The translations under genes and the position numbers were made by a program. 64,000 bases of DNA from Delphinapterus leucas (lineage: Eukaryota; Chordata; Mammalia; Artiodactyla; Monodontidae): contig NW_022098001.1 of assembly GCF_002288925.2 (NCBI RefSeq), positions 2,598,832-2,662,831 on the forward strand, given 5' to 3'. The stretch's first letter is position 1. Each line of letters opens with the position of its first letter. A model generated the notes under the pieces. That model was not told the DNA's origin, searched no databases, and saw only the letters and a program-made list of their open reading frames with translations. Of this stretch, positions 53,693 through 64,000 are shown piece after piece.

Positions 53693-56150
53693 CATAAACA
53701 AAAAAACCTGATACCTAAAAAAAAAATACCTTTGTAAAGGCATGTTTAATTATGCCACTATCTTTCTTCCTTTCTTTGTGACTCCTTTTGAAAGGGAAAA
53801 GTCAGACTGCCTGAAGTTTGAAAAAATTTAAAGTAATTCAGTTGGTTTTTGAGATGCAATTCAATGATTCTTTTAATTGTTTATAAATCCCAAAGTAAAC
53901 ACATATATGGACAAATGTTCACGTAACAGAATTGCACTGAGAGTTTGATCTAAATTTTTCTTGGAATAATTCAATTGTCTGTAAATGGTTTTATAGGACT
54001 AAATATAATCTTTTAAAAATACATCATCAGAGTTTTCAAAAACAGTTACGTGTATGGCTGTGCTTTCTTCCACATGTAGAGCAGCTTCTTAAAACCATTT
54101 GCTTTGACACATTTCTAAATGTTTAAAATTAAAAATTTTTCACTCTTGTGAAAATATGTGTTCCCTTTTTGAAAGCTTTGCCAAGATAGCTTAGTCCAGC
54201 ATAGTGTAGGGACACAGAGATGAAAGTGTGCCAAAGGTTTAGAGACTATTGGAACCCTGGGGTTTAAATTGGTTTCAATGATACAACCAGTTGATATCAA
54301 TTGGTAATTATATATTTTTGAAAAATGTCAAAGCAAAACATGTAGATAATTATATATTTTTCTGACCTACTTAAAGTGTAATATTCTAAAAAGTCAAACC
54401 TCTCCAATAAAAAATCACTTCATTATAATTACAATGGGGATTAATTTTGAGTAAAATGATTTGAGCTTAATTAAGACTATACTCTCCTGATAACAGTCAC
54501 AGAATAAATTTCTTATCTTACTTAGCTTGAGAAACTTTTGAGGATTCGTTTTTGTGGTTTTAAAATCTCACGTCTAAGTAGGACATGCCTTCCTTGCTAT
54601 TAGCTGGGTAAGACAGTAACCTGGATGAAAAGGTAAATGGAATGTTTAATTAGTCTGAAGTTTAGGGCTGAGCCCTGCAAAGAGAGATAGATCTGAGTCT
54701 TGGAGCATAGTGATAGGGATTGAAATCAGAAGACTTGATGAGATGGACCAGAAACAAAAGGAAAAATAAGGAAATCAGTGACCTAAAAACAGAACTTCAG
54801 ATACACCAATGGCTAGGGAGTGGACAGCAGATGGACTGTAGCAGGGACAAAGAAGGGTCAGAGAAGAATGACAAGAGGATTAAAAATGTATTACAATTTT
54901 TTTCTATTATTTAAGAAATTATTTGCTTTATACAGCTTGCTTTGGTTCATTAGAACTTGAGCAGACTTGGGTGAGTTTATATGAAACTCCTTTCCCTTAT
55001 CTCTCCTTTTCTTCTCCATCTTCCTATCATATTCTTCCCTTAACCAAATGATTTAGTATACTTTCTTGATTAAGGTGCCAACAATTTTTTACAGAGGGCA
55101 CTGAGCCTAAGGTTTTTTTACAGAGAGCACTGAGCCTAAGGTTAATGCCAAAGGACATTCTGATTCTTTGGAATATGCACTGGGAATAATAACAACAATT
55201 TGCCCTCAAGGAGATTGTTTTCGCTACTGAAAATAATAGATTAAGGACAGAGGACCACTGAGAATTCTTTTTTCAGAAAGTAGTTCAATATTATGTTTTA
55301 TGGGATAATTTATTTTATAGAGAAACAGATCAGTATAATAGATAAAACACTGGGGTGTAAGTTAGGATTCTTTGTTGTTAGGATTACAAAAATATTAAAG
55401 TGCCAAGACTGAGAGTGAGATAGTGGGGATAGAAAAGAAAAGAGAACCACTTTGTATGAAAACATGGCAGAAATTTTGTAATGCCCTTTGGGGGTGAGAA
55501 GGGGGAAAAAGAGCTACTTGAATATTTCGAAATCTGTATGTTGTGATAATGCTGATGTGATTACTGACTAGGGACAGCAGCAGAAGAAAAAGTCAGTTTT
55601 CTAAAAAGGTTTAAGATGGCTTTATAGATGGTTTGTTTGAGCCAATGGTGAGATCTATGATAGAAATTTATTATGTATACCAAGATAGATACACAAGGCA
55701 AGCAGTTAGATGAGAGGGTGAAATAAGTGATAGAGATCTGAGGCATACCTGAAGAGAGGCATGATTGAAGACTTTGACATCAAAAACACCTTCAGAGTTA
55801 GAATATCAAAGACCATTTTGGAAGCTAGAAGGAGGAAATGAAAGAAAAAGAAAAGCAGTGATCATAGAGGTAGAAGGGGAAACAGGATTATATAGCTGTA
55901 TAAAGAGTTTGTTCATCCTTTTGTACCTATATCTGTTTTCTGACAAAACAGACGTGATTTAGAGTTGATGTCTCATTGTTCATTTCACATAGAATACTGA
56001 AGTTATTTCAGTTCACCAGAGGACACAGAACACAAATGTAACACCAAGAAAGGAGTGATGATAGATTTGAACATTAATTCCCACATGTCACAAGTAAATT
56101 TCCTTTTGAGTCCAAATCATGTTGTCTGGTTACTGGAGAAGATTTACTGG
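53693..56150. other. Unassigned sequence with one 28-bp tandem duplication
   Basis: About 2.4 kb without named repeats. Two copies of a 28-29 base unit (TTTTTTACAGAGGGCACTGAGCC) lie at about 55,085-55,141. Frames of 60-65 codons here have no domain. Confidence 0.4.
55085..55142. repeat. 28-bp tandem duplication
   Basis: Unit T6-ACAGAGGGCACTGAGCCTAAGG, repeated once with one substitution (GGG to GAG) and one extra T. Confidence 0.95.
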
Positions 56151-56159
56151 CAGCAGTGT

Positions 56160-57640
56160 AACCCCCTGGACCTAGATGGGCTCTTTCTCCTCTTGCCTTC
56201 TTGATCCCAAACAATGGAACCATCACTAATGATTATCCAAATTAGAAAACAAAGCATCATCTTTGACTTCCTCCTTCCTGCTCTTAATCAGTTCCCAAGT
56301 CCTGCTGATTTTGCTTGCCAAATATTTCTCAGATCAGTCAGCCTCTTTCCAGCCCTGCATAGTTCTAGTCCTCATCCTCTATTACCTTAGCTAACGCAGT
56401 GGCCTACCACTGGGAACAGTCTGTCAACTAGAGGGTGACTCTGGTCCTTTTTATACTCAAAATTATCCACGGAGTTTCAAGAGTGGTCTATGTAAAACAT
56501 AAAACTCTCCATTGTTTCTTCTCTTCTTAAATGTTTCTGTGGTTTCTTATTGCCTATAGGATAAAATCCAAATCATTAATATGACATAAAAGATCCTTCA
56601 TAGTATAACCCCTGCTCAGACACCCCTGGTTCTTTTTCTCCCACTACTCAATGCTTTGCATCTGTGGTCTCAGTAACATAGAAATACTTGTAGTGCGCTC
56701 ATCAAACCTCACTGCTTCCTGTCTATGTACTTTTAGTTATGCTGTCTCATTTGCCTAGAATGCTTTTCATTATTTTATGCCATCTGTCTTATTCTTTGAT
56801 ACTTAGCTCAGGCATCAATCTCCTTTAATACTTTACTTGCTTTCCTAGTTACCTGTTGCTGTCTAACAGTATTACTACAAATTTAGTGGCTTAAAAGCAT
56901 ATGTTTTATTATTATTTTTAATAGTTTTTGTGGGTCAAGAATCCAGGCATTGCTGAGTTGAGTCCTTCTTTGGGGTCTCTCATGAGGTTGCAACCAAGGT
57001 GTCAACCAGGGCTGAGGTCTCATCTGAACACTCAACTTGGAAAGAATCCATTTCCAAGCTTACATAATTGTTGACAGGGTTCAGTTCCTTGAGGCCTGTT
57101 GTCTGAGGGCTTTGTCAAAGTATGCAAGCCAAGACTGCAATAGAGAGAGTCTACTAGAAAGATGGAAACCATGATTTTATGAAATACAGTCATGAAAGCG
57201 AAGTCCCCTCACTCCTGCCATATTCTGTTGGTTAGAAGCAATTCACAGGTCCTACCCACACTCAGAGCTAGGGGATTACACAAAAATATGAATACCAAAG
57301 GTGAGAATAATTGGGGGTTATTTTTTAACTTGTCCACAACAACTGCCCTTCCTACCTGTGTTTCTCCCACATATGGATTAGGGATTACCTTTCTGTGCTT
57401 TAAACTCACCCAGTTATTGTATATATAAATCACATTATAATTATACACATTTTTTTCCTGCTAGCATATAAAGTCAGTGAGGGCAGAAATAATCTATCTT
57501 TGTCACTTCTGTATATTCATGTAAACTTTTATTGACTGATTGTTCCTGAGGCTATGAATAATTTACCTCTTTCCCCAGTGCTTAGTATGTTGGCTAATAC
57601 ATAGTAGACATTCAAGCAAAGTTTGTCAAATGACTGCTTA
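56160..57640 (+). repeat. Long L2 LINE 3' part, sense, split by a MaLR LTR
   Basis: 56,160-56,846 runs through many L2 words: CTTCCTCCTTCCTGCTC, AGTTCCCAAGTCCTGCTGATTTTGC, GGATAAAATCCAAATC, TGCTGTCTCATTTGCCTAGAATGC, TAGCTCAGGCATCAATCTCC. It resumes about 57,344 with TATAAAGTCAGTGAGGGCAG and CCCAGTGCTTAGTATGTTGG. One of the longest L2 copies of the window. Non-coding. Confidence 0.85.
56847..57343 (-). mobile_element. ERVL-MaLR (MLT1-like) LTR, antisense, in L2
   Basis: Reverse LTR text: AGTTACCTGTTGCTGTCTAACAG, TTAGTGGCTTAAAAGC, TTTGTGGGTCAAGAATCC, GGGTCTCTCATGAGGTTGC, TTCCAAGCTTACATAATTG, CTGCCATATTCTGTTGG, CCACACTCAGAGC and the start CTTGTCCACAAC. Related to the copy at 44.7 kb. Confidence 0.75.
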
Positions 57641-57644
57641 GATG

Positions 57645-58480
57645 AAAAATGCTATTATTGAGATAATTCAGGAGAATTTTATACAGTGAAAAAGAATTTC
57701 ACTCTTAATTTAACATTCAGAGGCACTCCCTAAAATATCAGTAACCAGGGTTACAAATATCCACACATAAAGATAATTTAACAGACAGCATTAGAATGCA
57801 TGGGCAGAAAGGGATATCCCAAAGAGCAAGAGCTGTTCTGTGAATACCACGTCTCTGCCTTTTCTCATATAGCTGAAGGTGTTCTGGATTATGGTGAGGA
57901 AATTGTACACTTGAAACTTATTAACTTCTCATTGTATGCCAAGGCCCAGCAGCTATGCCTTGTGAAGGAAAAATAAAAACTCTTTCTGCATTCTGCTTTC
58001 CATTTCTTCCCAGTCACCTGGCAGATTGCATGGCTGCAGCTGGGGAACTCTCATTTCTGGAGTGGTTATGTTCCCTTGTCCCTGTAAAATGAAGAATATA
58101 GTTTCCTGTAGAAACAATAGAATACATTTTGACTGGCTTCCTGGGCCAGCCTATAATAAAGGTCTAACTCATTAAATGACTGAAATATGATCTTTTTTGC
58201 ATTCAGAGTTCTAGAATGCAATATGTGGCAAATTTGTTTATACCACTGTATTCTAACTACAGCATAGATTTAAATAGATTTCTGTAGACTAGCCTGAGGG
58301 CCCGAGCAGTAATTGTAAACCTCTATCTGAAATATGGTTCTCTGTGATATTCATTAATTAATGAACTAATAAACTTTTCTGAAGACTTTTCTATGTACAG
58401 CCAGAACATTACCAAGTATGTGGTTGTCATAGCCCTAAGTAGATGACAGTGCCACAATAAGAAGCATCTGTGTAAAGTGA
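57645..58480. other. Unassigned sequence
   Basis: About 840 bases, nothing recognised. Confidence 0.4.
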
Positions 58481-58489
58481 TTATTATTT

Positions 58490-59200
58490 AATGTAGAACT
58501 TGTGTCATAGAGGACGTTAGCGTGCAGTGCTCTGGGACACCAAAGAGGGAGTCTGCCTCATGGAGAAATTGAACCTGTCTTAAAGAATTAGGGAGAATTT
58601 ATTATAAGTAGAAGGGTATAGAGGGCATTCTAAGCCAGAGGAATACCACGTGCAAAAGCTGTAAAGTTCCAAAAGGCATGTTGTTATTTAGGAATGCCCA
58701 GAAGAAATCTAGTGGAGATAGACAATAAGAAATGATGAGAGATGTAGAAAATGTTGTCAGAGCCTTGATTGAAAGTTACTGTGATAGAGCTTGAAATGTT
58801 TCTAGAAGGGATTCAGTGAAGGTTATGCAGGAGAGTGACTGGATATGATTTGTAGGAACTCTAGGAGCAGAAGTATCCATTAGAAAGCTCATAAAAATGT
58901 ACAAATGAGAAATAACGATAGCCTTACTTATGGCAGTGCAGCAGCAGAGTTGCAAAGGAGAATATTCATGCAGGAGACAGTCCTGAAGTAGATGTAACAA
59001 ACTTTGATGGCCAACTGGGGAGGCAGTGGCAGAGGACAGAATGGCTAATGGTGCTGGAAGAAATGAGGGAAAAAAGAGTAGAGAATAGTACAGTGATTTG
59101 TATTTGAGGAACTTAGGAAATTATTGCTCATGAAATATGGGAGAACGAGTGGATTTGGAGTGGGGATCATGAATAGGTGATGTTTGAAGTGGAATTACAG
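58490..59200 (-). repeat. L2 LINE, antisense
   Basis: GGCATTCTAAGCCAGAGGAATACCACGTGCAAAAGC, AGGGATTCAGTGAAGG, TTATGCAGGAGAGTGACTGGATATGATTTG, CAGGAGACAGTCCTGAAGTAG, AGGCAGTGGCAGAGG. This is a reversed L2 region overlapping that of the L2 at 56.2 kb, so the two form a widely spaced inverted pair. Confidence 0.75.
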
Positions 59201-59204
59201 TTTT

Positions 59205-59520
59205 AAAACTTAGGAGCCTACATCATTTTCTGAAAATCTCTTCCAAGCATCAGTCTCTCCTTTTACTTGTTTAATATCTTGAGGTCCAAAGGAGTGATTG
59301 GTTTTCATCTTATTCTCAAATGTACCTTATAGAGAATAGACAATGATCTCAATTTGAAATCCAAGTCAGGCAGAATGACCATCCCTGCCTTGAGCCCCCA
59401 CTCTGCTCCATGCAGACAGTTATATTCCACCCATTTGTTTTAATGAAAAGTTGTCAAGACCCATATCTTATATGACATATGATTTTGGCACCTAGAATAA
59501 ATGGATAAATGAATGAATAA
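59205..59520. other. Unassigned sequence with a short L2-like end
   Basis: Only AGAATAAATGGATAAATGAATGAATAAATTG near 59,496 resembles the end of an L2/MIR element. The rest is unassigned. Confidence 0.4.
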
Positions 59521-59949
59521 ATTGGGTTCTGGTCCAAGATGGAAGTGTAGGAAGACCTTGAACTCATCTCCCAGAGAAACACCAAATCTACACCTACATA
59601 AAGAGCAATTCCTCCTGAAAAGTAACTGAAAGCTGATCGAACAACTTCTGCACAAGAAAAGGTAGAGGGAGCACATAGAGATGGGTAGGAGACACAGAGA
59701 TATGGTATCAATGGGAACCCCACCTTTGACACTGCAACCTGCAGGAGGGAGGGGATATCACCGAGGGCCCTGCGTGCAGACTCAGCCAACCTGGGAAACA
59801 GTGAAAAAACAGTGGTTTTAAAGGGCATCTAGACTATATGTGAAGGAAATCCATTTACTAACCCTAGAGCATCTGCCAAATGGGCAGGGAACTGCTGGAA
59901 CTCTCTCCAGGGTTGGAGATGCTGCATTTTTTGCATTCCTCTTCCACCT

Positions 59950-60270
59950 TGATAGCACCAGTGGGAACACAGTCCAGGCATTCTAGCCAGCTTGTCAAGG
60001 CTGCCCCAGAGTGCCACAGGGCCCTGGCCCACACCAGCTACAGCCACCCCCAAAGGCATCCCTGGCACAGCATCCCCTGGGTTCCCCTGCCCATGCCCAT
60101 CCAAGCTCCAGCTATCTTGCCAAGGCTGACCCATCAGGGCACACACTAGAATCCCAGGCTTACACCTTTTCTAACTCTAGCCATCCCACCAAGGCAGCCC
60201 CAATGCAGCATGCCCTGGGACCTCTGCCCTGGTTCACACCCATTCCGTCTCCAGCCAGCCAAATCTGCCC
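59950..60270 (+). repeat. Tandem-like units in the L1 5' UTR
   Basis: Four diverged units of about 65-72 bases, each opening with CCAGC or AGCCA, then (C)CAAGGC(T/A)GCCC-like text, then GC(A/C)...CCCTGG. They start near 59,980, 60,037, 60,105 and 60,178. Similar to promoter monomers of some L1 5' UTRs, but the match between units is modest. Confidence 0.5.
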
Positions 60271-60439
60271 AGAACATGCAGTCTACATGGGGGATGTACC
60301 TACACAATACCATGCCTTCAAGACTGGGAGAGGGAGGTAACTGTTTCACCTAATTCATAGAAACAAACACAGAAAATCAAACAAATTGAGGAGACAGAGG
60401 AATATGTTCTAAACAAAAGATAAAACCCCAGAAAAAAAC

Positions 60440-61215
60440 GCTAATGAAATGGAGATAAGTAATTTACCTGATAAAGAGTTTAAGATAATGTTCATAAAAA
60501 TGCTCACCAAATTTGGGAGGAGAATGAAGGACAAAGAGTTAGAAAATATAAGAAAGAACCAATCAGAGCTGAAGACTACAATAACTAAAATGAAAAACAT
60601 GTACTATAGGGAATCAACAGCAGAATAGATGATACAGAAGAATAGATCAGAGATGTGGAAGACAATAGTGAAAATCACCCAATCAGAACAGCAAAAAGAA
60701 AAGGGAATTTAAAGAAAAAAGAGAATAGTTTAACAAACTTCTGGGACATGAATAAGCATAATATTTGCATTATAGGGGTCCCAAAAGGAGAAGAAAGAGA
60801 AAGGGATAGAAAACTTATTTGAAGACCAATGGCTCAAAACTTCCCTAATCTAGGGGCGGAAACAGATATCCAGGTCAAGGAAATTCAGCGAGTCCCAAAC
60901 AAAATGAACCCAAAGAGATCCACACCAAGACATATAAATAAAATGGCAAAAGTTAAAGAGAGAATTTTAAAGGCAGCAAGAGAAAAGCAAAGAGTCACAT
61001 ACAGGGGAACCCTCATTAGGCTTTCTGCTGATTTTTCAGAAGAATTTTGCAGGCCAGAAGGGAGAGACATGATATATTTAAAGTGCTGAAAGGAAAACAC
61101 TTACAGTCGAGAATACTCTACCAGGTAAGACTGTCATTAAAAATTGAAGGAGAGGTAAAGCATTTCCCAGGCAAGCAAAAACTGAAGGAGCTCCTCACCA
61201 CTAAACCAGCCTTAC
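60440..61215 (+). pseudogene. L1 ORF1 pseudogene
   Basis: The L1 RNA-binding protein in decayed form. The coiled-coil half (about 60,440-60,650) gives KEFKIMFIKMLTKFGR-like peptide pieces. The RRM and C-terminal parts are clearer: 60,829-61,089 encodes MAQNFPNLGAETDIQVKEIQ, RVPNKMNPKRSTPRHINKMA, KERILKAAREKQRVTYRGT and IRLSADFSEEF, ending in a stop after RDMIYLKC. Text to 61,215 (CAGTCGAGAATACTCTACC, GGCAAGCAAAAACTGAAGG) continues the C-terminal domain. Frameshifted: no product. Confidence 0.9.
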
Positions 61216-61649
61216 AATAAATGTTTAAGGGCCTTTAAGTGGAAAAGAAAAGGCCATAACTAGAAATAAGAAAATAAATGAAAAAAAATCTCATTGGTAT
61301 AGGCAATTATATAGCAAAGGCAGGGCATCAGCCACATTTAGTATATAAGTTAAAAGACAAAAGTAGTGAAATCAGCTATAACCACAATAAGTAGTTATTG
61401 GGATACACAAAATAAAAAGATGTGAAATACGACATCAAAAACATAAACGTGCGGGAGGAAGGTAAAAATGTAGTATTTTTAGAATACATTTGAACTTAAG
61501 CCACTATTAGCTTAAAGTAACTGCTATATGTATAGGTTGATATTTATGGACCTCATGGTAACCACAAAGTAAACCATACAATAGATAAACAACAAATAAC
61601 ACTAAACAGATTTGTCAGACCACAAGGGAGGGAGCACGAAAAAAAAGAG

Positions 61650-64000
61650 AGAGGGCCTAAATAAATAAAGTCAGAAATGAAAGAGAAGTTATAGCCAATA
61701 ATGCAGAAATACAAAGAATCATAGGAGACTACTATGAACAATTGTATACTAACAGCTTGAACAACCTAGAAAAAATGGATAAAGTCCTAGAAACATACAA
61801 TTTTTCAAGACTGAATCAGGAAGAACTAGAAAATCTGAACTAGACTGATTACTGGTAATGAAATTGAAAATGAATCAGTAATCAAAAAAACTCTCAACAA
61901 ACAAAAGTCTAGGACCAGATGCCTTTATTGGTGAATTCTACCAAACATTTAAAGAAGAGATGATAATTCTCAAACTATTCCAAAAAAAGTGAAGATGAAG
62001 GAATGCTTCCAAACTCATTCTATGAGGCCAACATTACCCTGATACCAAAGTCAGACAGACACTATAAAAAAAGAAAATTACAGGCCAATATCCCTGATGA
62101 ACATAGGTGCAAAGATCCTCAACAAAATATTAGCAAATTGAATTCAACAATACATTAAAAGGATCATACACCATGATCAAGTGTGATTTATCCCAGGAAT
62201 GCTGGATGGTTCAGTATTCTAAAATGAATGTGATATACTACATTAACACAATGAAGGATAAAAATTATATGATCATTTCAATAGATGCAGAAAAAGCATT
62301 TAACAAAATTCAATATCCATTCATGAAAAAACTGTGAACAAAGTGGATATAGAGGGAATATACCACAACATAGTAAAGGACACGTATGACAGACTCACAA
62401 CTAACTTAATAATCAATGGTGAAAAGCTGAAAGCTTTTCCTCTAAGAGATGAGGAATAAGACGAGGAGGCCCACTCTTGTCACTTTTATCCAGGTTAGTA
62501 ATGGAAGTCCTAGCCACAGCAGTCAGACAAGAAAAAGAAATAAAAGTCATCCAAATTGGAAAGGAAGAAGTAAAACTGCCACTATTTGTAGGTGACTTGA
62601 TACTTTTTATAGAATACCCTCAAGACTCTACCAAAAAAACTATTAGAACTAGTAAATGAATTCAGTAAAGTTGCATAATTAATGTACAGAATCTGTTGTA
62701 TTTCTACATACTAATAACAAACTATCAGGAAGAGAAATACCAAGAAAATAATACCATTTATAATTGTATCAAAAACACCTAGGAATTCATTTAACCAAGG
62801 GGGTGAAAGACCTGTACTCTGAAAATTGCAAGACATTAATGAAAGAAACTGAAGATGACACAAATAAATGGAAATATATACAGTGTTCATAGATTGGAAG
62901 AATTAATATTGTTAAAATGTTCATACTACCCAAAGCAATCTACAGATTCATTGCAATTTCTATTAAATACCCATGCATTTTGCACAGAACTAGAACAAAG
63001 TATCCTAAAATTTGTATGGAACCACAAAAGACCCTGGAAATCCAGAGCAGTCTTGAGGAAAAAGAATGAACTGGGAGGTATCATGCTCCCTAATTTCAAA
63101 CTATACTACAGAGCTATAGTAATCACAACAGTATGGTACTGGCACAAAAACAGACACATGATCAGTGGAACAGAATAGAAAGCCCATGAATGAACCCATG
63201 CTTACATGATCAATTGAGCTATAAGAAAGGAGGCAAAAATATATAATGGGGAAAAGACAGTCTCTTCAATATATGATGTTGGGAAAATTGTCCAGTTGTA
63301 TGGTAGGAATACCATACAATTGGACAGCTATATGCAAAAGAATGAAACTAGACCAATTTCTCACACCATATACAAAAATATACTCAATGTGGATTGAGTT
63401 AAAGACTTAAATGTAAGGCTTGAAATCATAAACTCATAGAAGGAAACATGGGCAGTATGCTCTTTGACACTGGTCTTGGCAATAATCTTTTGGATGTATC
63501 TCCCCAGGCAAGGGCAACAAAAGCAAAAATAAACAAATGGAGCTATATCAAACTAAAAAGCTTTTACACAGCAAAAGAAACCATCAACAAAATAAAAGGG
63601 CATCCTACTGAATTGGAGAAGATGTTTGCAAATTATATCTGATAAGGGGTTAATATCCAAAATATATAAAGAACTCATATAACTCAATATCAAAGAACAA
63701 ACAAACAACCTGATTAAAAATTGGGCAGAAGACCTGAATAGACATTTTCAAAAGAAGACATACTAATGGCCAGAAGGCACATGAAAAGATGTTCAGTATC
63801 ACTAATTATCAGGGAAATGCAAATCAAAACCACAATGAGATACCACCTCATACCTTTCAGAATGGCTATAATAAAAAAGACAAGAAATAATAGGTGTTGG
63901 TGAGGATGTGGAGAAAAGGGAACCCTTGTGCACTGTTGGTGGGAGAATAAATTGGTATAGATCCTATGAAAAATAGTGTGGAGGTTTCTCAAAAAATTAA
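61650..64000 (+). pseudogene. L1 ORF2 pseudogene lacking the endonuclease domain
   Basis: The text passes from inter-ORF spacer (to about 61,640) straight into ORF2 text around residue 400 (GCCTAAATAAATAAAGTCAG, CTACTATGAACAATTGTATAC). The 5' 1.1-1.3 kb that codes for the endonuclease is missing. RT motifs follow: GACCAGATGCC for PGPD (61,914), GATGCAGAAAAAGC for DAEKAF (62,284). The active-site FADD reads LFVGDLIL (62,582), so an Asp is lost. Later KATVI-type [19 protein letters not shown] (63,105) and WTELEKMFANYI are present. Stops and frameshifts throughout. Confidence 0.88.

Larger units (their letters stand above)
59526..64000 (+). mobile_element. Old L1 with 5' UTR, ORF1 relic and endonuclease-less ORF2; runs off the window
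   Basis: Starts with the L1 opening TGGTCCAAGATGGAAGTGTAGG and CCTTGAACTCATCTCCCAGAG. Then come: a GC-rich 5' UTR (to about 60,350), ORF1 (about 60,440-61,215), inter-ORF spacer, and ORF2 from its RT region (about 61,650) to the window edge. All frames are broken. It is clearly older than the L1 at 46-52 kb. Confidence 0.9.

Noticed and set aside
59829..60340. Overlapping 89-109 codon frames with Pro/His-rich peptides
   Set aside because: They arise from the GC-rich L1 5' UTR; no protein domain.

Overview
This is a 64-kb piece of mammalian nuclear DNA, almost certainly from a cetacean (most likely a toothed whale). The diagnosis rests on about twelve copies of the tRNA-Glu-derived CHR SINE in the form I associate with whales and dolphins (GC-rich head with A and B boxes, and a middle with the words GGCCATGGCTC and CGGACGCGCAGG in either orientation). 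Cetartiodactyl-type LINE-1 3' ends and mammal-wide MIR, L2, MER5A, MaLR and MER21-type repeats support this. Base composition is AT-rich apart from the SINEs and LINE-1 5' regions. I recognise no host protein-coding exon, no tRNA, rRNA or snRNA gene and no CRISPR. The window looks intergenic or deep-intronic. Nearly all long open frames are LINE-1 remnants, their antisense strands, or SINE shadows. Layout: 0-9 kb holds old L1 pieces split by CHR SINEs, then two Russian-doll blocks: an L2 split by a MaLR LTR (6.06-6.97 kb) and a MER21-type LTR split by a CHR SINE and by an ERV1-like solo LTR (7.1-8.55 kb). 9-16 kb is mostly unique sequence with MIR/L2 relics and one young L1 tail that landed in the 3' end of an older L1. 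16.4-22.1 kb carries two L1 ORF2 fragments in opposite orientations plus a separate L1 3' tail. 22-30 kb is the most AT-rich and least annotated part, including a block of about 3.2 kb (24.45-27.64 kb) with no repeat I can name. 30.7-32.7 kb is an old L1 3' half split by a CHR SINE. 32.8-46.3 kb is mixed unique sequence with SINEs, MIRs, a MER5A DNA transposon with 8-bp flanking repeats, a MaLR LTR and an inverted SINE pair set in pyrimidine-rich DNA. 46.4-52.4 kb is a near full-length but dead L1 on the minus strand with a 9-bp flanking repeat. 52.4-59.5 kb holds an L1 tail, a long L2 split by a MaLR LTR, and an inverted L2. 59.5-64 kb is an old plus-strand L1 with 5' UTR, an ORF1 relic, and an ORF2 that lacks its endonuclease domain; it runs off the window. 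Nothing here works as a gene system. What can be read is a layered record of retrotransposition: who inserted into whom, and with what target-site duplications. The candidates worth a second look are small: two poly(A)-only insertions with direct repeats, a 62-bp L1 micro-insertion, a SINE foldback, an L1 joined across a missing endonuclease domain, and repeated units in an L1 5' UTR. I found no convincing undescribed biological system. Family names come from recalled consensus patterns, not a search, and boundaries without a stated flanking duplication are good to roughly 10-30 bases.
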